Positions 8,700 to 17,587 of a stretch of DNA of 64,000 nucleotides are shown here, piece after piece. Position 1 is the first letter of the stretch. Every line of letters starts with the position of its first letter. The stretch comes from Candidatus Alcium sp. F082. Lineage in GTDB: Bacteria; Bacteroidota; Bacteroidia; Bacteroidales; F082. Both the position numbers and the translations under genes were made by a program. The DNA lies in assembly GCA_001543395.1 (NCBI GenBank), contig LPNG01000002.1:1-64000 (forward strand), in the 5' to 3' direction. The notes under the pieces were generated by a model. The model did no database searches. It saw only the letters and a program-made list of their open reading frames with translations, and was not told the DNA's origin.

Positions 8700-9167
8700 A
8701 TGAAAAGAATAGCCGTATTCCCCGGTTCCTTCGACCCCATCACCTTGGGTCACCGTTCCATCGTTTTAAGAGCCCTGCCCATGTTCGACGAGATCTACGT
8801 CGCCGTCGGCATCAACATGGAAAAACGCTCCACTTTTGAGCTGAAAGACCGCATCAAATGGTGCAAGGCTGTCTTCAAAAACTATCCCCAGGTGAAGGTG
8901 GAGAGCTACGAAGGCCTCACTGCCGACTTCTGCAAGAAAGTGGGTGCCAACACCATCATCCGTGGCCTGCGCTGTGGCAGCGACTTCGAATACGAGAACA
9001 TGATCGGTCACGCCAACAAGCGCCTGCATCCCGAGCTGGAGACCATCTTCCTGCTGACCGAGAGCGAGCTGGTGGGCGTGTCGTCGAGCGTCGTCCGCGA
9101 CATCTACAAGAACGGTGGCGACACCTCAAAATTTTTGCCCGCGGAAGTTAAGCTACCGAAAAAATAA
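8700..9167 (+). CDS. coaD: phosphopantetheine adenylyltransferase
   Basis: A 155-residue enzyme that transfers AMP from ATP to 4'-phosphopantetheine, the penultimate step of coenzyme A synthesis. It shows PGSFDPITLGH at the N-terminus (nucleotidyltransferase T/HxGH motif), TIIRGLR near residue 85, and the VGVSSSVVR segment near 122 (the family's ISSSxVR). Length is typical. It is expressed from its own promoter and is followed by a palindromic repeat that probably ends the transcript. Confidence 0.95.
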   Translation: MKRIAVFPGSFDPITLGHRSIVLRALPMFDEIYVAVGINMEKRSTFELKDRIKWCKAVFKNYPQVKVESYEGLTADFCKKVGANTIIRGLRCGSDFEYENMIGHANKRLHPELETIFLLTESELVGVSSSVVRDIYKNGGDTSKFLPAEVKLPKK

Positions 9168-9172
9168 AACGC

Positions 9173-9283
9173 TTTTTTTGAAGGCATAGATACACTCACT
9201 CCGCAGCCTATGTCATACCGACCGACGAAGGAGGGAGCGTATCTATAGGCTGCTCCGTTCGGTATGACATGCCTTCAAAAAAA
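9173..9283. repeat. nested palindromic repeat (family A), terminator-like
   Basis: The arms TTTTTTTGAAGGCAT and ATGCCTTCAAAAAAA are perfect inverses at the two ends, with an inner palindrome at 9203-9253 (GCAGCCTAT/ATAGGCTGC). The inner and outer copies of the GTCATACCGA/GTATCTAT core are in opposite orientations, as in birA. A and T runs at both ends make it a likely terminator for coaD. Confidence 0.85.
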
Positions 9284-9323
9284 TTTATTAGCAATAATCA
9301 CATTGTTTTTTCGTTCTAATCAC

Positions 9324-10694
9324 ATGAAACGAAAGATTATCACGCTATTTTTCTCCCTGCTCTTCCTCACGGCAAGCGCACAGAATGTGACGATTACTGG
9401 TAGGAGCAACAAAACCAACACCTTGATGCGGCTCTTCGCCTACGAAGACCTCGTCAACGAGACCGGCATCCTCCTCGACCAAAGCCAGACCGACGCCCAA
9501 GGTCATTTCATCCTGGAAGGCAACGTAAAGCAAATCCTCCCCGGCCGCATCTATGTCGGCTTGGAGTATGTCGACCTCATCCTCTCCCCTAACGCCTCCT
9601 ACGACATCGAGATCCTCGTGCCTGAACAACAGGAAAGTGTCTCTTATTTCGAGAAGGAGCTGCCGACCCTACGCGTGAAGCGAGCCACCGACAAGAACAT
9701 CTACCGCCAAGTCATCTATTCCGAGGAGATCATCAACGCCTACATGACGGAGCATTTCAACCAAATCTACCGTGGCCGTCAGCTGCGCTATATCGACTCC
9801 ATACAGAACGCCATCAGCCGCGAGGTGCCCAACATCACGTCGGACTATGTGAAGAACCACAACCGCTACAAGATTGCGGCCATCAAACTGGGCATCAGCA
9901 CCGACGGCGGCAAGAAAATCATCAAGGACTACTACGACGGGCAACCTGTGCTTTACACCCAGAGTGCCTACATCGACCTGTTCAAGGAACTCTTTGACGG
10001 CTACTTCAACAGCGCCGCCTACGACAGCCACCTGCTCAACGACGCCTTTGGCGAAGGCCCTATCTCCTTAAAGAAATACCTGGCCACCGACCCGCTCATG
10101 GCGAAGAACCCGCAACTGGCCGAGCTCATCACCATCTTCAACCTGCAGAAACTCTGCTATGGCGACCGCAGCACAAGCCATCTCGCCAAAGGACACCTCG
10201 CCTATATCGGTAGCCGGACAAACTACGAGGAGCATAAAGCCATCATCAGCGATTTCTTCACGAAATACGAACGCCTCGCCCCTGGCACCGCCGCCACCGA
10301 CTTCACCCTGAAAGACCGCGACGGCAAGGCGGTCAGCCTCTCCGACTTCAAAGACGGCTTGGTACTGTTGCAATTCGTCGACGGGATGTCGCCCGTCGCC
10401 GAACGCCAGTTCTCGGAGCTGAGAGACCTTCACAACCAATGGCAGGACTCGGTGCAGATCCTCACCATCGCCGCCCACGACAAGTTGGACATATTGAAAA
10501 AACAATTCACCGAAAAACGGATGGATTGGCCCCTCCTCGACCTCGGCGACCAGATACTGCTTTTGGAAGCCTATAATGTGCGCACCTTCCCCGAATACAT
10601 CCTCATCAAACGCAACAACAAGATTGGCGAGGCACCGGCACCAAGCCCAGAGCGGTATTTAGGCGAGCGAGTGACGAAAATGTTTGGGAAGTAA
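9324..10694 (+). CDS. thioredoxin-fold (TlpA/AhpC-like) protein lacking the CxxC motif
   Basis: A 456-residue secreted protein with a signal peptide ending near LTASAQ. Residues about 22-110 resemble the DUF4369-type beta domain found in front of many Bacteroidota thioredoxin-like proteins. The C-terminal ~130 residues are a redoxin domain (ATDFTLKDRDGKAVSLSDF, then VRTFPEYILI with its cis-proline). Where the active-site CxxC is expected the sequence reads GMSPVAERQ, so disulfide exchange by the usual mechanism is not possible. The start is the ATG before the signal peptide, not the TTG 60 bases upstream. It is a single gene between the repeat at 9283 and the secA promoter. Confidence 0.75.
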   Translation: MKRKIITLFFSLLFLTASAQNVTITGRSNKTNTLMRLFAYEDLVNETGILLDQSQTDAQGHFILEGNVKQILPGRIYVGLEYVDLILSPNASYDIEILVPEQQESVSYFEKELPTLRVKRATDKNIYRQVIYSEEIINAYMTEHFNQIYRGRQLRYIDSIQNAISREVPNITSDYVKNHNRYKIAAIKLGISTDGGKKIIKDYYDGQPVLYTQSAYIDLFKELFDGYFNSAAYDSHLLNDAFGEGPISLKKYLATDPLMAKNPQLAELITIFNLQKLCYGDRSTSHLAKGHLAYIGSRTNYEEHKAIISDFFTKYERLAPGTAATDFTLKDRDGKAVSLSDFKDGLVLLQFVDGMSPVAERQFSELRDLHNQWQDSVQILTIAAHDKLDILKKQFTEKRMDWPLLDLGDQILLLEAYNVRTFPEYILIKRNNKIGEAPAPSPERYLGERVTKMFGK

Positions 10695-10746
10695 GCCTAA
10701 TTGCTGCCTTTTTGGCACATTTTTCCGACAATTCACGGAAAAACCG

Positions 10747-10754
10747 TACCTTTG
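10747..10754 (+). promoter_or_regulatory. -7 promoter element of secA
   Basis: TACCTTTG matches TAnnTTTG and is followed by GCACGAA, as at several promoters here. The AT-rich leader before the ATG at 10828 contains direct repeats of AATTATCAATT type. Confidence 0.6.
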
Positions 10755-10827
10755 CACGAATTTTGCGCAACCCCGCAATCATCTAATAATTGTCAATTAT
10801 CAATTTTAAATTATCAATTCTAAATAA

Positions 10828-12087
10828 ATGGGATTTCTAAAGAAACTCTTTGGCGACAAGGCCTCACGCGACAACAAGGCCCTGGAGCCCATACTGCAAA
10901 AGACTCTCAAGGCATACGAGGACATCGTGAAACTCGACATCGACAGCCTGAGACATAAGACACAAGAATTCAAGGAATACATCAAGAACAAGACCGCTGC
11001 CGAGGTGGCCGAAATCGCCGAGCTGAAAGCCAAGGCCGAAGCCAACCCCGACATGGAGCCCGACGAGAAGGAAAAACTCTATAACCAAATCGACAAACTC
11101 GAGAAGCTAGAGCTTGACCACATCGAGGAGGCCCTGAACGAGATCCTTCCCGAGGCATTCTCCGTGGTGAAGGCCGCCGCCAAGTACTTCTGCGAACATG
11201 AGACCGTGGAGGTGACCGCCACCGACCTCGACCGCGAGCTGGCTGCCAAATACGAGCACGTCACCATCGAAGGCGACAAGGCCTATTACAAGAACAGCTG
11301 GATGGCAGGTGGCAACATGGTCACCTGGGACATGGTGCACTACGACTGCCAGATCATCGGTGGTATCGTGCTGCACCAAGGCAAGATCGCAGAGATGGCC
11401 ACTGGTGAAGGTAAGACCCTCGTGGCTACCCTTCCCGTCTACCTCAACGCCTTGGCAGGCAAGGGTGTGCATGTGGTCACCGTGAACGACTACCTGGCCA
11501 AACGTGACTCCGAGTGGATGGGCGCGATGTACGAGTTCCTCGGCCTCACCGTCGACTGTATTGACAAGCACGAGCCCAACTCGGCCGCACGTCGCCGCGC
11601 CTATAACTGCGACATCACCTACGGTACCAACAACGAGTTCGGTTTCGACTACCTGCGTGACAACATGACAGGCAACCCCGACGAGCTGGTGCAACGCAAA
11701 CACCACTACGCCATCGTCGACGAGGTCGACTCGGTGTTGATCGACGATGCCCGTACGCCTTTGATCATCAGCGGTCCCACGCCACGCGGCGACCAGCAGG
11801 AGTTTGACCAGCTGAAGCCCGACGTCGTGAAGCTGTATGAAGCCCAAAAACGTTATGTGACGACAATCCTTGCCGAGGCCAAACGCATCCTCACCGACCC
11901 CAACGCCACCGAGGACGAGAAGAAACATGGCGCCGACCAACTCTTCCGCGCCTACCGTGGTCTGCCCAAGAACAACGCCCTCATCAAGTTCCTATGCAGA
12001 AGACCGAGGGCTTCTACATGCAGAACCGTAACGAGAACATGCACATCATCGACGACGAGCTGTATTTCGTCATCGATGAGAAACTGA
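10828..12087 (+). CDS. secA: SecA preprotein translocase ATPase, N-terminal part (frameshifted)
   Basis: This reading frame encodes about 389 residues of SecA followed by about 30 out-of-frame residues. It holds the N-terminal region and the first half of the DEAD motor: Walker A MATGEGKT at residue 190, [10 protein letters not shown] near 218, [14 protein letters not shown] near 267 and Walker [14 protein letters not shown] near 298. Similarity stops after ALIKFL near base 11,993, where the next SecA segment ([10 protein letters not shown]) continues in another frame. About eight residues normally found between these blocks are missing, consistent with a small frameshifting deletion. SecA is essential, so a sequencing or assembly error, or a genuinely split protein, are both possible. 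Confidence 0.85.
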   Translation: MGFLKKLFGDKASRDNKALEPILQKTLKAYEDIVKLDIDSLRHKTQEFKEYIKNKTAAEVAEIAELKAKAEANPDMEPDEKEKLYNQIDKLEKLELDHIEEALNEILPEAFSVVKAAAKYFCEHETVEVTATDLDRELAAKYEHVTIEGDKAYYKNSWMAGGNMVTWDMVHYDCQIIGGIVLHQGKIAEMATGEGKTLVATLPVYLNALAGKGVHVVTVNDYLAKRDSEWMGAMYEFLGLTVDCIDKHEPNSAARRRAYNCDITYGTNNEFGFDYLRDNMTGNPDELVQRKHHYAIVDEVDSVLIDDARTPLIISGPTPRGDQQEFDQLKPDVVKLYEAQKRYVTTILAEAKRILTDPNATEDEKKHGADQLFRAYRGLPKNNALIKFLCRRPRASTCRTVTRTCTSSTTSCISSSMRN

Positions 12088-14105
12088 ATACCGTGACCCT
12101 TACCGACAAGGGTAGCGAGCAACTGGCGCAAGCCTACAACGACCCGTCGTTCTTCATCATCCCCGATGTGGGTGCCGAAGTCGCCGACCTGGAACACTCC
12201 GACTTGAGCAACGACGAAAAGGTGTTGCGCAAGGCCGAGCTGATGCGTAACTTCGCCGAGAAGTCGGAGCGCCTGCACACCGTGCAGCAGCTGCTGAAGG
12301 CCTACACCCTGTTTGAGAAAGACGTCGACTACGTCATCATCGACAACAAGGTCAAGATTGTGGACGAGCAGACGGGCCGTATCATGGAAGGCCGCCGTTG
12401 GAGCGACGGTCTGCACCAGGCCGTGGAGGCCAAGGAAAACGTGAAGGTGGAAGCCGCCACGCAGACCTACGCCACCATCACCTTGCAGAACTACTTCCGT
12501 ATGTACCACAAGCTGGCCGGTATGACCGGTACCGCTGAGACGGAGGCTGGCGAGTTCTGGGACATCTACAAACTCGACGTGGTCGTCATCCCGACCAACC
12601 GCCCCATCGCCCGTATCGACCAGGAGGACATGATCTACAAGACCAAGCGTGAGAAATACAATGCCGTCATCGACGAGATCCAAGCCTTGGTCAAGGAAGG
12701 CCGCCCCGTGCTGGTGGGTACCACCTCGGTGGAGGTCTCCGAGTTGCTCAGCCGCATGCTGACCCGTAAGGGCATCCCGCACAACGTGTTGAACGCCAAG
12801 CTGCACTTCAAGGAAGCACAAATCGTCAAGGAAGCCGGTCAGGCGGGCACCGTGACCATCGCCACCAACATGGCTGGTCGTGGTACCGATATCAAGCTCG
12901 GCCCTGGTGTGAAGGAAGCCGGCGGTCTGGCCATCATCGGCACCGAGCGCCACGAGTCGCGCCGTGTCGACCGTCAGCTGCGCGGTCGTTCCGGTCGTCA
13001 AGGCGACCCGGGTAGCTCACAGTTCTACGTCTCGTTGGAAGACAACCTGATGCGTATGTTCGGTTCCGAGCGTATCGCAGGCATCATGGACCGCATGGGC
13101 TTGCAGGAAGGCGAAGTCATCCAGCACCCGATGATCACCAAGCAGATCGAGAAGGCACAGAAGAAAGTCGAAGAGAACCACTTCGGCGTGCGTAAGCACT
13201 TGCTCGAATACGACGACGTGATGAACGCCCAGCGCGAGGTCATCTACAAGAAACGCCGTCACGCCCTGTTCGGAGAGCGCCTCTCCATCGACCTCAACAA
13301 CATGATGTACGACTTCGGTGAGAAGCTCATCGACGAATACCAAGATTCGAAAGACTACGAAGGCCTCAAGATGGAGTTGCTCTCCACCATGGGTATCGAA
13401 CCGCCCTTTAGCGAGGAAGAGTTCGACAAAGGCAAGACCAACGAACTGGCCGAGAAGCTCTTCGATGCCGCCCTTGAGCACTATCGCGAGAAGGCCCGTA
13501 TCATCGGTGAGAAGACCTTGCCCGTCATCAAGAACGTGTACGAGAATCAGACCCATTTCGAGAACATCGCCATCCCGATCACCGACGGTAAGCGCGGCAT
13601 GAACGTCATCGTCAACCTGAAGAAGGCTGTCGAGAACGGCGCCCGCGAGGTGAACCTCTGCATCGAGAAGAGCATCACCCTCGGCCTCATCGATAACGCC
13701 TGGAAGGAACACCTCCGCGAACTCGACGACCTGAAGGAATCGGTGCAGAACGCCTCCTACGAACAGAAAGACCCGTTGGTCATCTACAAGCTCGAGTCGT
13801 TCAACCTGTTCAAGGCCATGTTGGAGAACATCAACGAAGACGTCATCTCCTTCCTGATGCGTGCCGACATCCCGACGCAAGACCCGAATGCCGTGCGTGA
13901 GTCGCGCGGTCCGCAAGGCATCGACAAGTCGAAGATCCGCGAGCAGCGTCAGGACCTGCTGGCGCAGTCGCACAGCGACACGCAGCAGCGCACCATCACC
14001 CAACCCATCCACGTGGAGAAGAAGGTGGGCCGCAACGATCCCTGCCCCTGCGGTAGCGGCAAGAAGTACAAGAACTGCCACGGAAGGCTTGAGGCTGCCG
14101 AGTAA
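11994..14105 (+). CDS. secA: SecA preprotein translocase ATPase, C-terminal part (frameshifted)
   Basis: A 703-residue continuation of SecA in a different frame from the N-terminal part. It carries the preprotein-crosslinking region, the second nucleotide-binding domain ([34 protein letters not shown]), the helical wing and scaffold, and a C-terminal zinc-binding tail with [14 protein letters not shown] that contacts SecB and the ribosome. Together the two parts make about 1,090 residues, normal for Bacteroidota SecA. The ATG at 11994 is probably an internal methionine of the intact protein. Translation could restart there, but no strong ribosome-binding site is seen. Confidence 0.85.
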   Translation: MQKTEGFYMQNRNENMHIIDDELYFVIDEKLNTVTLTDKGSEQLAQAYNDPSFFIIPDVGAEVADLEHSDLSNDEKVLRKAELMRNFAEKSERLHTVQQLLKAYTLFEKDVDYVIIDNKVKIVDEQTGRIMEGRRWSDGLHQAVEAKENVKVEAATQTYATITLQNYFRMYHKLAGMTGTAETEAGEFWDIYKLDVVVIPTNRPIARIDQEDMIYKTKREKYNAVIDEIQALVKEGRPVLVGTTSVEVSELLSRMLTRKGIPHNVLNAKLHFKEAQIVKEAGQAGTVTIATNMAGRGTDIKLGPGVKEAGGLAIIGTERHESRRVDRQLRGRSGRQGDPGSSQFYVSLEDNLMRMFGSERIAGIMDRMGLQEGEVIQHPMITKQIEKAQKKVEENHFGVRKHLLEYDDVMNAQREVIYKKRRHALFGERLSIDLNNMMYDFGEKLIDEYQDSKDYEGLKMELLSTMGIEPPFSEEEFDKGKTNELAEKLFDAALEHYREKARIIGEKTLPVIKNVYENQTHFENIAIPITDGKRGMNVIVNLKKAVENGAREVNLCIEKSITLGLIDNAWKEHLRELDDLKESVQNASYEQKDPLVIYKLESFNLFKAMLENINEDVISFLMRADIPTQDPNAVRESRGPQGIDKSKIREQRQDLLAQSHSDTQQRTITQPIHVEKKVGRNDPCPCGSGKKYKNCHGRLEAAE

Positions 14106-14125
14106 GTGTCCATCATTATAAAAAC

Positions 14126-14160
14126 ACGAGCGGAATTAGGGTTTAATTCCGCTCGTTTTG
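14126..14160 (+). terminator. intrinsic terminator of secA
   Basis: ACGAGCGGAATTA (14126-14138) pairs with TAATTCCGCTCGT (14144-14156), followed by TTTG. It begins 20 bases after the secA stop. Confidence 0.85.
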
Positions 14161-14182
14161 TTTAAGCATTCTGAAAAAATGC

Positions 14183-14190
14183 TATTTTTG
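14183..14190 (+). promoter_or_regulatory. -7 promoter element for the secreted protein at 14214
   Basis: TATTTTTG matches the consensus and TTTG at 14157-14160 lies 22 bases upstream, inside the T-run of the secA terminator. The ATG follows 24 bases later. Confidence 0.55.
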
Positions 14191-14213
14191 CGAGCAAATA
14201 AAACCAATTCACC

Positions 14214-16769
14214 ATGAAAAAACTATTCTTCACCGCGATGTTGCTATATACCTTCAGCATCGGCTTTGCACAAAAGAACGTCCTCGTCGAGGAACTGACC
14301 GGCACCTGGTGCCAATGGTGCCCGAGAGGCATCTACTACGGTGACTCGCTCTGCGGCACCTACGACAATGTCATCTTCGTCGCCATCCACTGCAGCGACC
14401 CGATGGAAAACTCAACCTATTACAATGCTTCGGGCCTACAAGGTGCTCCTTCCGCCAACATCGGTCGTCATTTCCTCGCACAAGAGACCCAAAACTGGTT
14501 CCAAAAGGTGGAACAGGAAAACCAGATTCCCTCGAAGGTCAGCATGAGTGTCACTTGTAATTATGATCCTGAGACGCAACAACTGACGGCCAACGTCGGA
14601 GCCATGGCTTTGGAAAACATGAGTGGCGACTACCGCTTTGCCGCCATCCTCACCGAAGACGGTGTGACGGGTCCTGCTCCCTCCTATAATCAGACCAACT
14701 CGTACAGCGGTGGCGGTCACGGTCCCATGGGCGGCTTCGAGAACTTGCCCAACCCCATCCCTGCCGAGCGTATCGCCTACGACCATGTAGGACGACAGTT
14801 GCTATGCGACTACAGCGGTGTTCCCGGCTCCTTCCCCACATCATTGCAAGCAAATCAATCCGCCAATTACGAATTCACCTATACCTTGGATGAAAACTGG
14901 AATTACAACTATGTCCGCGTCATCGGTCTGCTTATCGCCCCCGACGGCACCGTTGAAAATGCAGTGAAGAGTCCCTATCTCAATGACGACGAGACTGCCG
15001 CGCCCTTATTCACCTCAACGCCAAAGACCGAGGCCTATGCCAACCTCAACTACCTGTACAATGTCTATTTCCACGATCCTGACCCAGGTGATGCATACGT
15101 CACCATCCGCATCCTCGAAGGCCCCGACTGGCTGACATTGGAACAATACGACGGACAGTCGGCGGCATTGTATGGCATTCCCTCCCAACCCGGCAACTAT
15201 GAAGTGCGTCTGGAATTGAATGACGATATACATAGCCCAACGCAGGATTTCACCATCGTCGTCGATGAGCCTCTCAGCGGTAGCTGGGAATATGTAGGGC
15301 AACGCGGATTCTCACAAAACTCCTTCCAAGTGTTTGGCATTGAAAAGGATAGCGAAGACAATCTGTATGTCTTCGGCAACGAGAATAACACTCCTGCATT
15401 GTACAAAAATGCTGCAGGTACTGACTTGTGGGAGCAGATGGGCAACATTAGCACCTCTTGCTCAGTCTCTGCGGGTGGCATGGATATGGCTTCCAACGGC
15501 GATGTTTATGTGGCCTACTCCGACCAAGGCGACACTGGGCATGCCTTCAAATGGGATGGCAGCCAATGGACTCCTATTGGTAGTTCCTTTAGCAGTGTGG
15601 AAACGCATATCGTCCTCGACAACGACGACCTGCCTTATCTCGTCGCCCGTGACGTGAATCAAGGCTACAAGGGCGTGGTCTTCAAGCTGGAGAGCAACAG
15701 TTGGGTGCCTGTGAGCGGAACGGGCATTTATGCACCTGATGTAGAATATGCATGTCATCAAGACTTGGTCTTCGACAGCAACAACACGCCTTACATTAGC
15801 TATGCCGATTATATGACCAACAACACCTTGAAAGTCAGAAAATTCGAAGGCGGAGAATGGGTTGCTGTGGGCAACGGCATCGACAACCTCTATTTCTACC
15901 AAAGCATGGCACTCGATGAAAACGACATGCCTTATCTCGCCTATTGCGCCTATCCTTCTTATCAACTCCGAGCCGTACGCTTCAACGGCAGCGATTTTGA
16001 GAGCCTTGGCGACAACCTTGCTGAAGGCGCGGTTTCGGAACTCAACGCTTGCTTCAACGAAGGCAAGTTCACTGTGGCTTTCGTCAACGAAGGGCAGTCG
16101 AACTACCTAAGCGTTCTGCAATATGAGGAGGAATGGAGTTACGTTGGGCCAAGCCTCGTCTCGGAAGGTTCCATGGACGACCCATGCATTACTGCCACCG
16201 ACGGAGCCCTTTATGTGGCCTATTCCGACAACGGTTTGCAGGGCTTTGCCTCTTGCATGAAATACGCTGAGGCAGTTATCCTCTATCCGCCCACTGATTT
16301 TGCCGCTGAAGTCTTTGGCAACGACAACGTCAAACTCACTTGGAACCTCCCCATCGAAGGTGAACCAAATGCCTACAAACTCTATCGCGACGATGCCCTC
16401 GTGGCCACCGTCACCGAAATGAGTTACGAGGACTATGATCTGCCAACGGGCAGCCACCGTTATACCATCTCAGCGGTCTATCCTCAAGGGGAATCGGTGC
16501 AAGCAGGCCCGATTGTGGTGGAAACCACCGTTGGCATTGGCGAACAAGAGCAAACACGCTTCAACGTTTATCCAACCCATGTCACTTCCACACTGACAAT
16601 TGAAAGCGGTGTTCAAGGCACCCTCACCTTATATAATACGATTGGTCAGCCACTGATGACAATCCAAATCAACGTGGGAAGTAACACGATTGATGTCTCA
16701 TCCCTGGCCAATGGCGTATATTTCATCAAGTCAACCCAAGGAACCACCACAAGAATCCTCAAATTCTAA
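14214..16769 (+). CDS. Omp28-like multidomain secreted protein with T9SS sorting domain
   Basis: An 851-residue exported protein. After the signal peptide comes an Omp28-type thioredoxin-like domain with a CQWC motif (TGTWCQWCPRG, about residue 30). A cadherin/Ig-like segment follows (about 265-350), with DPDPGDAYVTIRIL and IPSQPGNYEVRL. Residues about 360-690 contain repeated DLPYLV, TPYISYADY and MPYLAY blocks that suggest a beta-propeller. A fibronectin type III-like domain (about 695-775, VKLTWNLP and YKLYRDD) precedes the T9SS C-terminal domain (FNVYPTHVTSTL, LYNTIGQPL, GVYFIKST). It is a paralogue of the Omp28-like protein at 4871. Its function is unknown; a surface adhesin or peptide-handling role is possible. 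Confidence 0.75.
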   Translation: MKKLFFTAMLLYTFSIGFAQKNVLVEELTGTWCQWCPRGIYYGDSLCGTYDNVIFVAIHCSDPMENSTYYNASGLQGAPSANIGRHFLAQETQNWFQKVEQENQIPSKVSMSVTCNYDPETQQLTANVGAMALENMSGDYRFAAILTEDGVTGPAPSYNQTNSYSGGGHGPMGGFENLPNPIPAERIAYDHVGRQLLCDYSGVPGSFPTSLQANQSANYEFTYTLDENWNYNYVRVIGLLIAPDGTVENAVKSPYLNDDETAAPLFTSTPKTEAYANLNYLYNVYFHDPDPGDAYVTIRILEGPDWLTLEQYDGQSAALYGIPSQPGNYEVRLELNDDIHSPTQDFTIVVDEPLSGSWEYVGQRGFSQNSFQVFGIEKDSEDNLYVFGNENNTPALYKNAAGTDLWEQMGNISTSCSVSAGGMDMASNGDVYVAYSDQGDTGHAFKWDGSQWTPIGSSFSSVETHIVLDNDDLPYLVARDVNQGYKGVVFKLESNSWVPVSGTGIYAPDVEYACHQDLVFDSNNTPYISYADYMTNNTLKVRKFEGGEWVAVGNGIDNLYFYQSMALDENDMPYLAYCAYPSYQLRAVRFNGSDFESLGDNLAEGAVSELNACFNEGKFTVAFVNEGQSNYLSVLQYEEEWSYVGPSLVSEGSMDDPCITATDGALYVAYSDNGLQGFASCMKYAEAVILYPPTDFAAEVFGNDNVKLTWNLPIEGEPNAYKLYRDDALVATVTEMSYEDYDLPTGSHRYTISAVYPQGESVQAGPIVVETTVGIGEQEQTRFNVYPTHVTSTLTIESGVQGTLTLYNTIGQPLMTIQINVGSNTIDVSSLANGVYFIKSTQGTTTRILKF

Positions 16770-16780
16770 ATCCCAAATCC

Positions 16781-16822
16781 TTAAATTTTGAATCTTAAAT
16801 TTTGAATCTTGAATTTTAAATC
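16781..16822. repeat. 14-bp AT-rich tandem repeat upstream of pyrH
   Basis: Three units of TTAAATTTTGAATC (the third TTGAATTTTAAATC) fill the gap between the T9SS gene and the pyrH start. No clear -7 element is seen here, so the repeat may be the pyrH leader or may affect spacing. Confidence 0.8.
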
Positions 16823-16829
16823 TAAAATC

Positions 16830-17537
16830 ATGAAATACAATCGCGTACTCCTAAAACTCAGCGGCGAGGCCCTGATGGGTAGCCAGCAATACGGCATCGA
16901 CCCGGTGCGTCTGGGTGAATATGCCGACGAGATCATCGAAGCCGCCCAGGCGGGTGTGCAGATCGGCATCGTCATTGGCGGCGGCAACATCTACCGCGGC
17001 CTGCAAGGTGCCTCGAAGGGCATGGACCGCATCCAAGGCGACTATATGGGCATGCTCGCCACCGTCATCAACTCGATGGCCATGCAGTCGACCCTGCAGG
17101 GCAAGGGACAGAAAGCCACCCTGCTCTCCGGTCTCTACATCGACCGCATCGCCGACACGATGAGCAGTGCCAAGGCCATCCGTCTGCTTGAGGAAGGCCA
17201 CATCGTGGTGATGGGCGCCGGCACCGGCAACCCCTTCTTCACCACCGACACTGGCTCTGCCCTCCGCGCTGTGGAAATCAAGGCTGACATCATCCTGAAA
17301 GGCACTCGCGTTGACGGCATCTACACCGCCGACCCCGAGAAAGACCCCACCGCCACCAAGTTCGAGCACATCACCTACGACGAGGCCTACCAACGTAACC
17401 TGAAGGTGATGGACATGACCGCTTTCACCATGTGTAAGGAGAACGACATGCCGATGTACGTCTTCGACATGAACACGCGTGGTAACCTGATGAAGGTGTT
17501 GCGCGGCGAGAACATCGGAACGCTGGTGACGAAATGA
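16830..17537 (+). CDS. pyrH: UMP kinase
   Basis: A 235-residue amino-acid-kinase-fold enzyme that phosphorylates UMP to UDP. It shows the family's LLKLSGEALMG at the N-terminus, the IGIVIGGGNIYRG glycine-rich loop near residue 46, GTGNPFFTTDTGSALRA near 131, and KGTRVDGIYTADP near 157. Length is standard. The ATG at 16830 is preferred over an upstream in-frame TTG within the tandem repeat. The gene precedes a GT39-type gene and frr; the pyrH/frr neighbourhood is common in bacteria. Confidence 0.95.
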   Translation: MKYNRVLLKLSGEALMGSQQYGIDPVRLGEYADEIIEAAQAGVQIGIVIGGGNIYRGLQGASKGMDRIQGDYMGMLATVINSMAMQSTLQGKGQKATLLSGLYIDRIADTMSSAKAIRLLEEGHIVVMGAGTGNPFFTTDTGSALRAVEIKADIILKGTRVDGIYTADPEKDPTATKFEHITYDEAYQRNLKVMDMTAFTMCKENDMPMYVFDMNTRGNLMKVLRGENIGTLVTK

Positions 17538-17544
17538 TTTGTCC

Positions 17545-17574
17545 TGTAGAGACGCGCCATGGCACGTCTCTACA
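17545..17574. repeat. short palindromic repeat (family B)
   Basis: TGTAGAGACGCGCC and GGCACGTCTCTACA are near-perfect inverted arms. Related copies lie at 55273-55302 and 56053-56080. It lies between pyrH and the next gene. Confidence 0.8.
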
Positions 17575-17587
17575 AAACCAACAATTT

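Noticed and set aside
17534-17587. Earlier ATG for the GT39 gene at 17,534
   Set aside because: It would overlap the pyrH stop and translate a palindromic repeat; the start at 17,588 is simpler.
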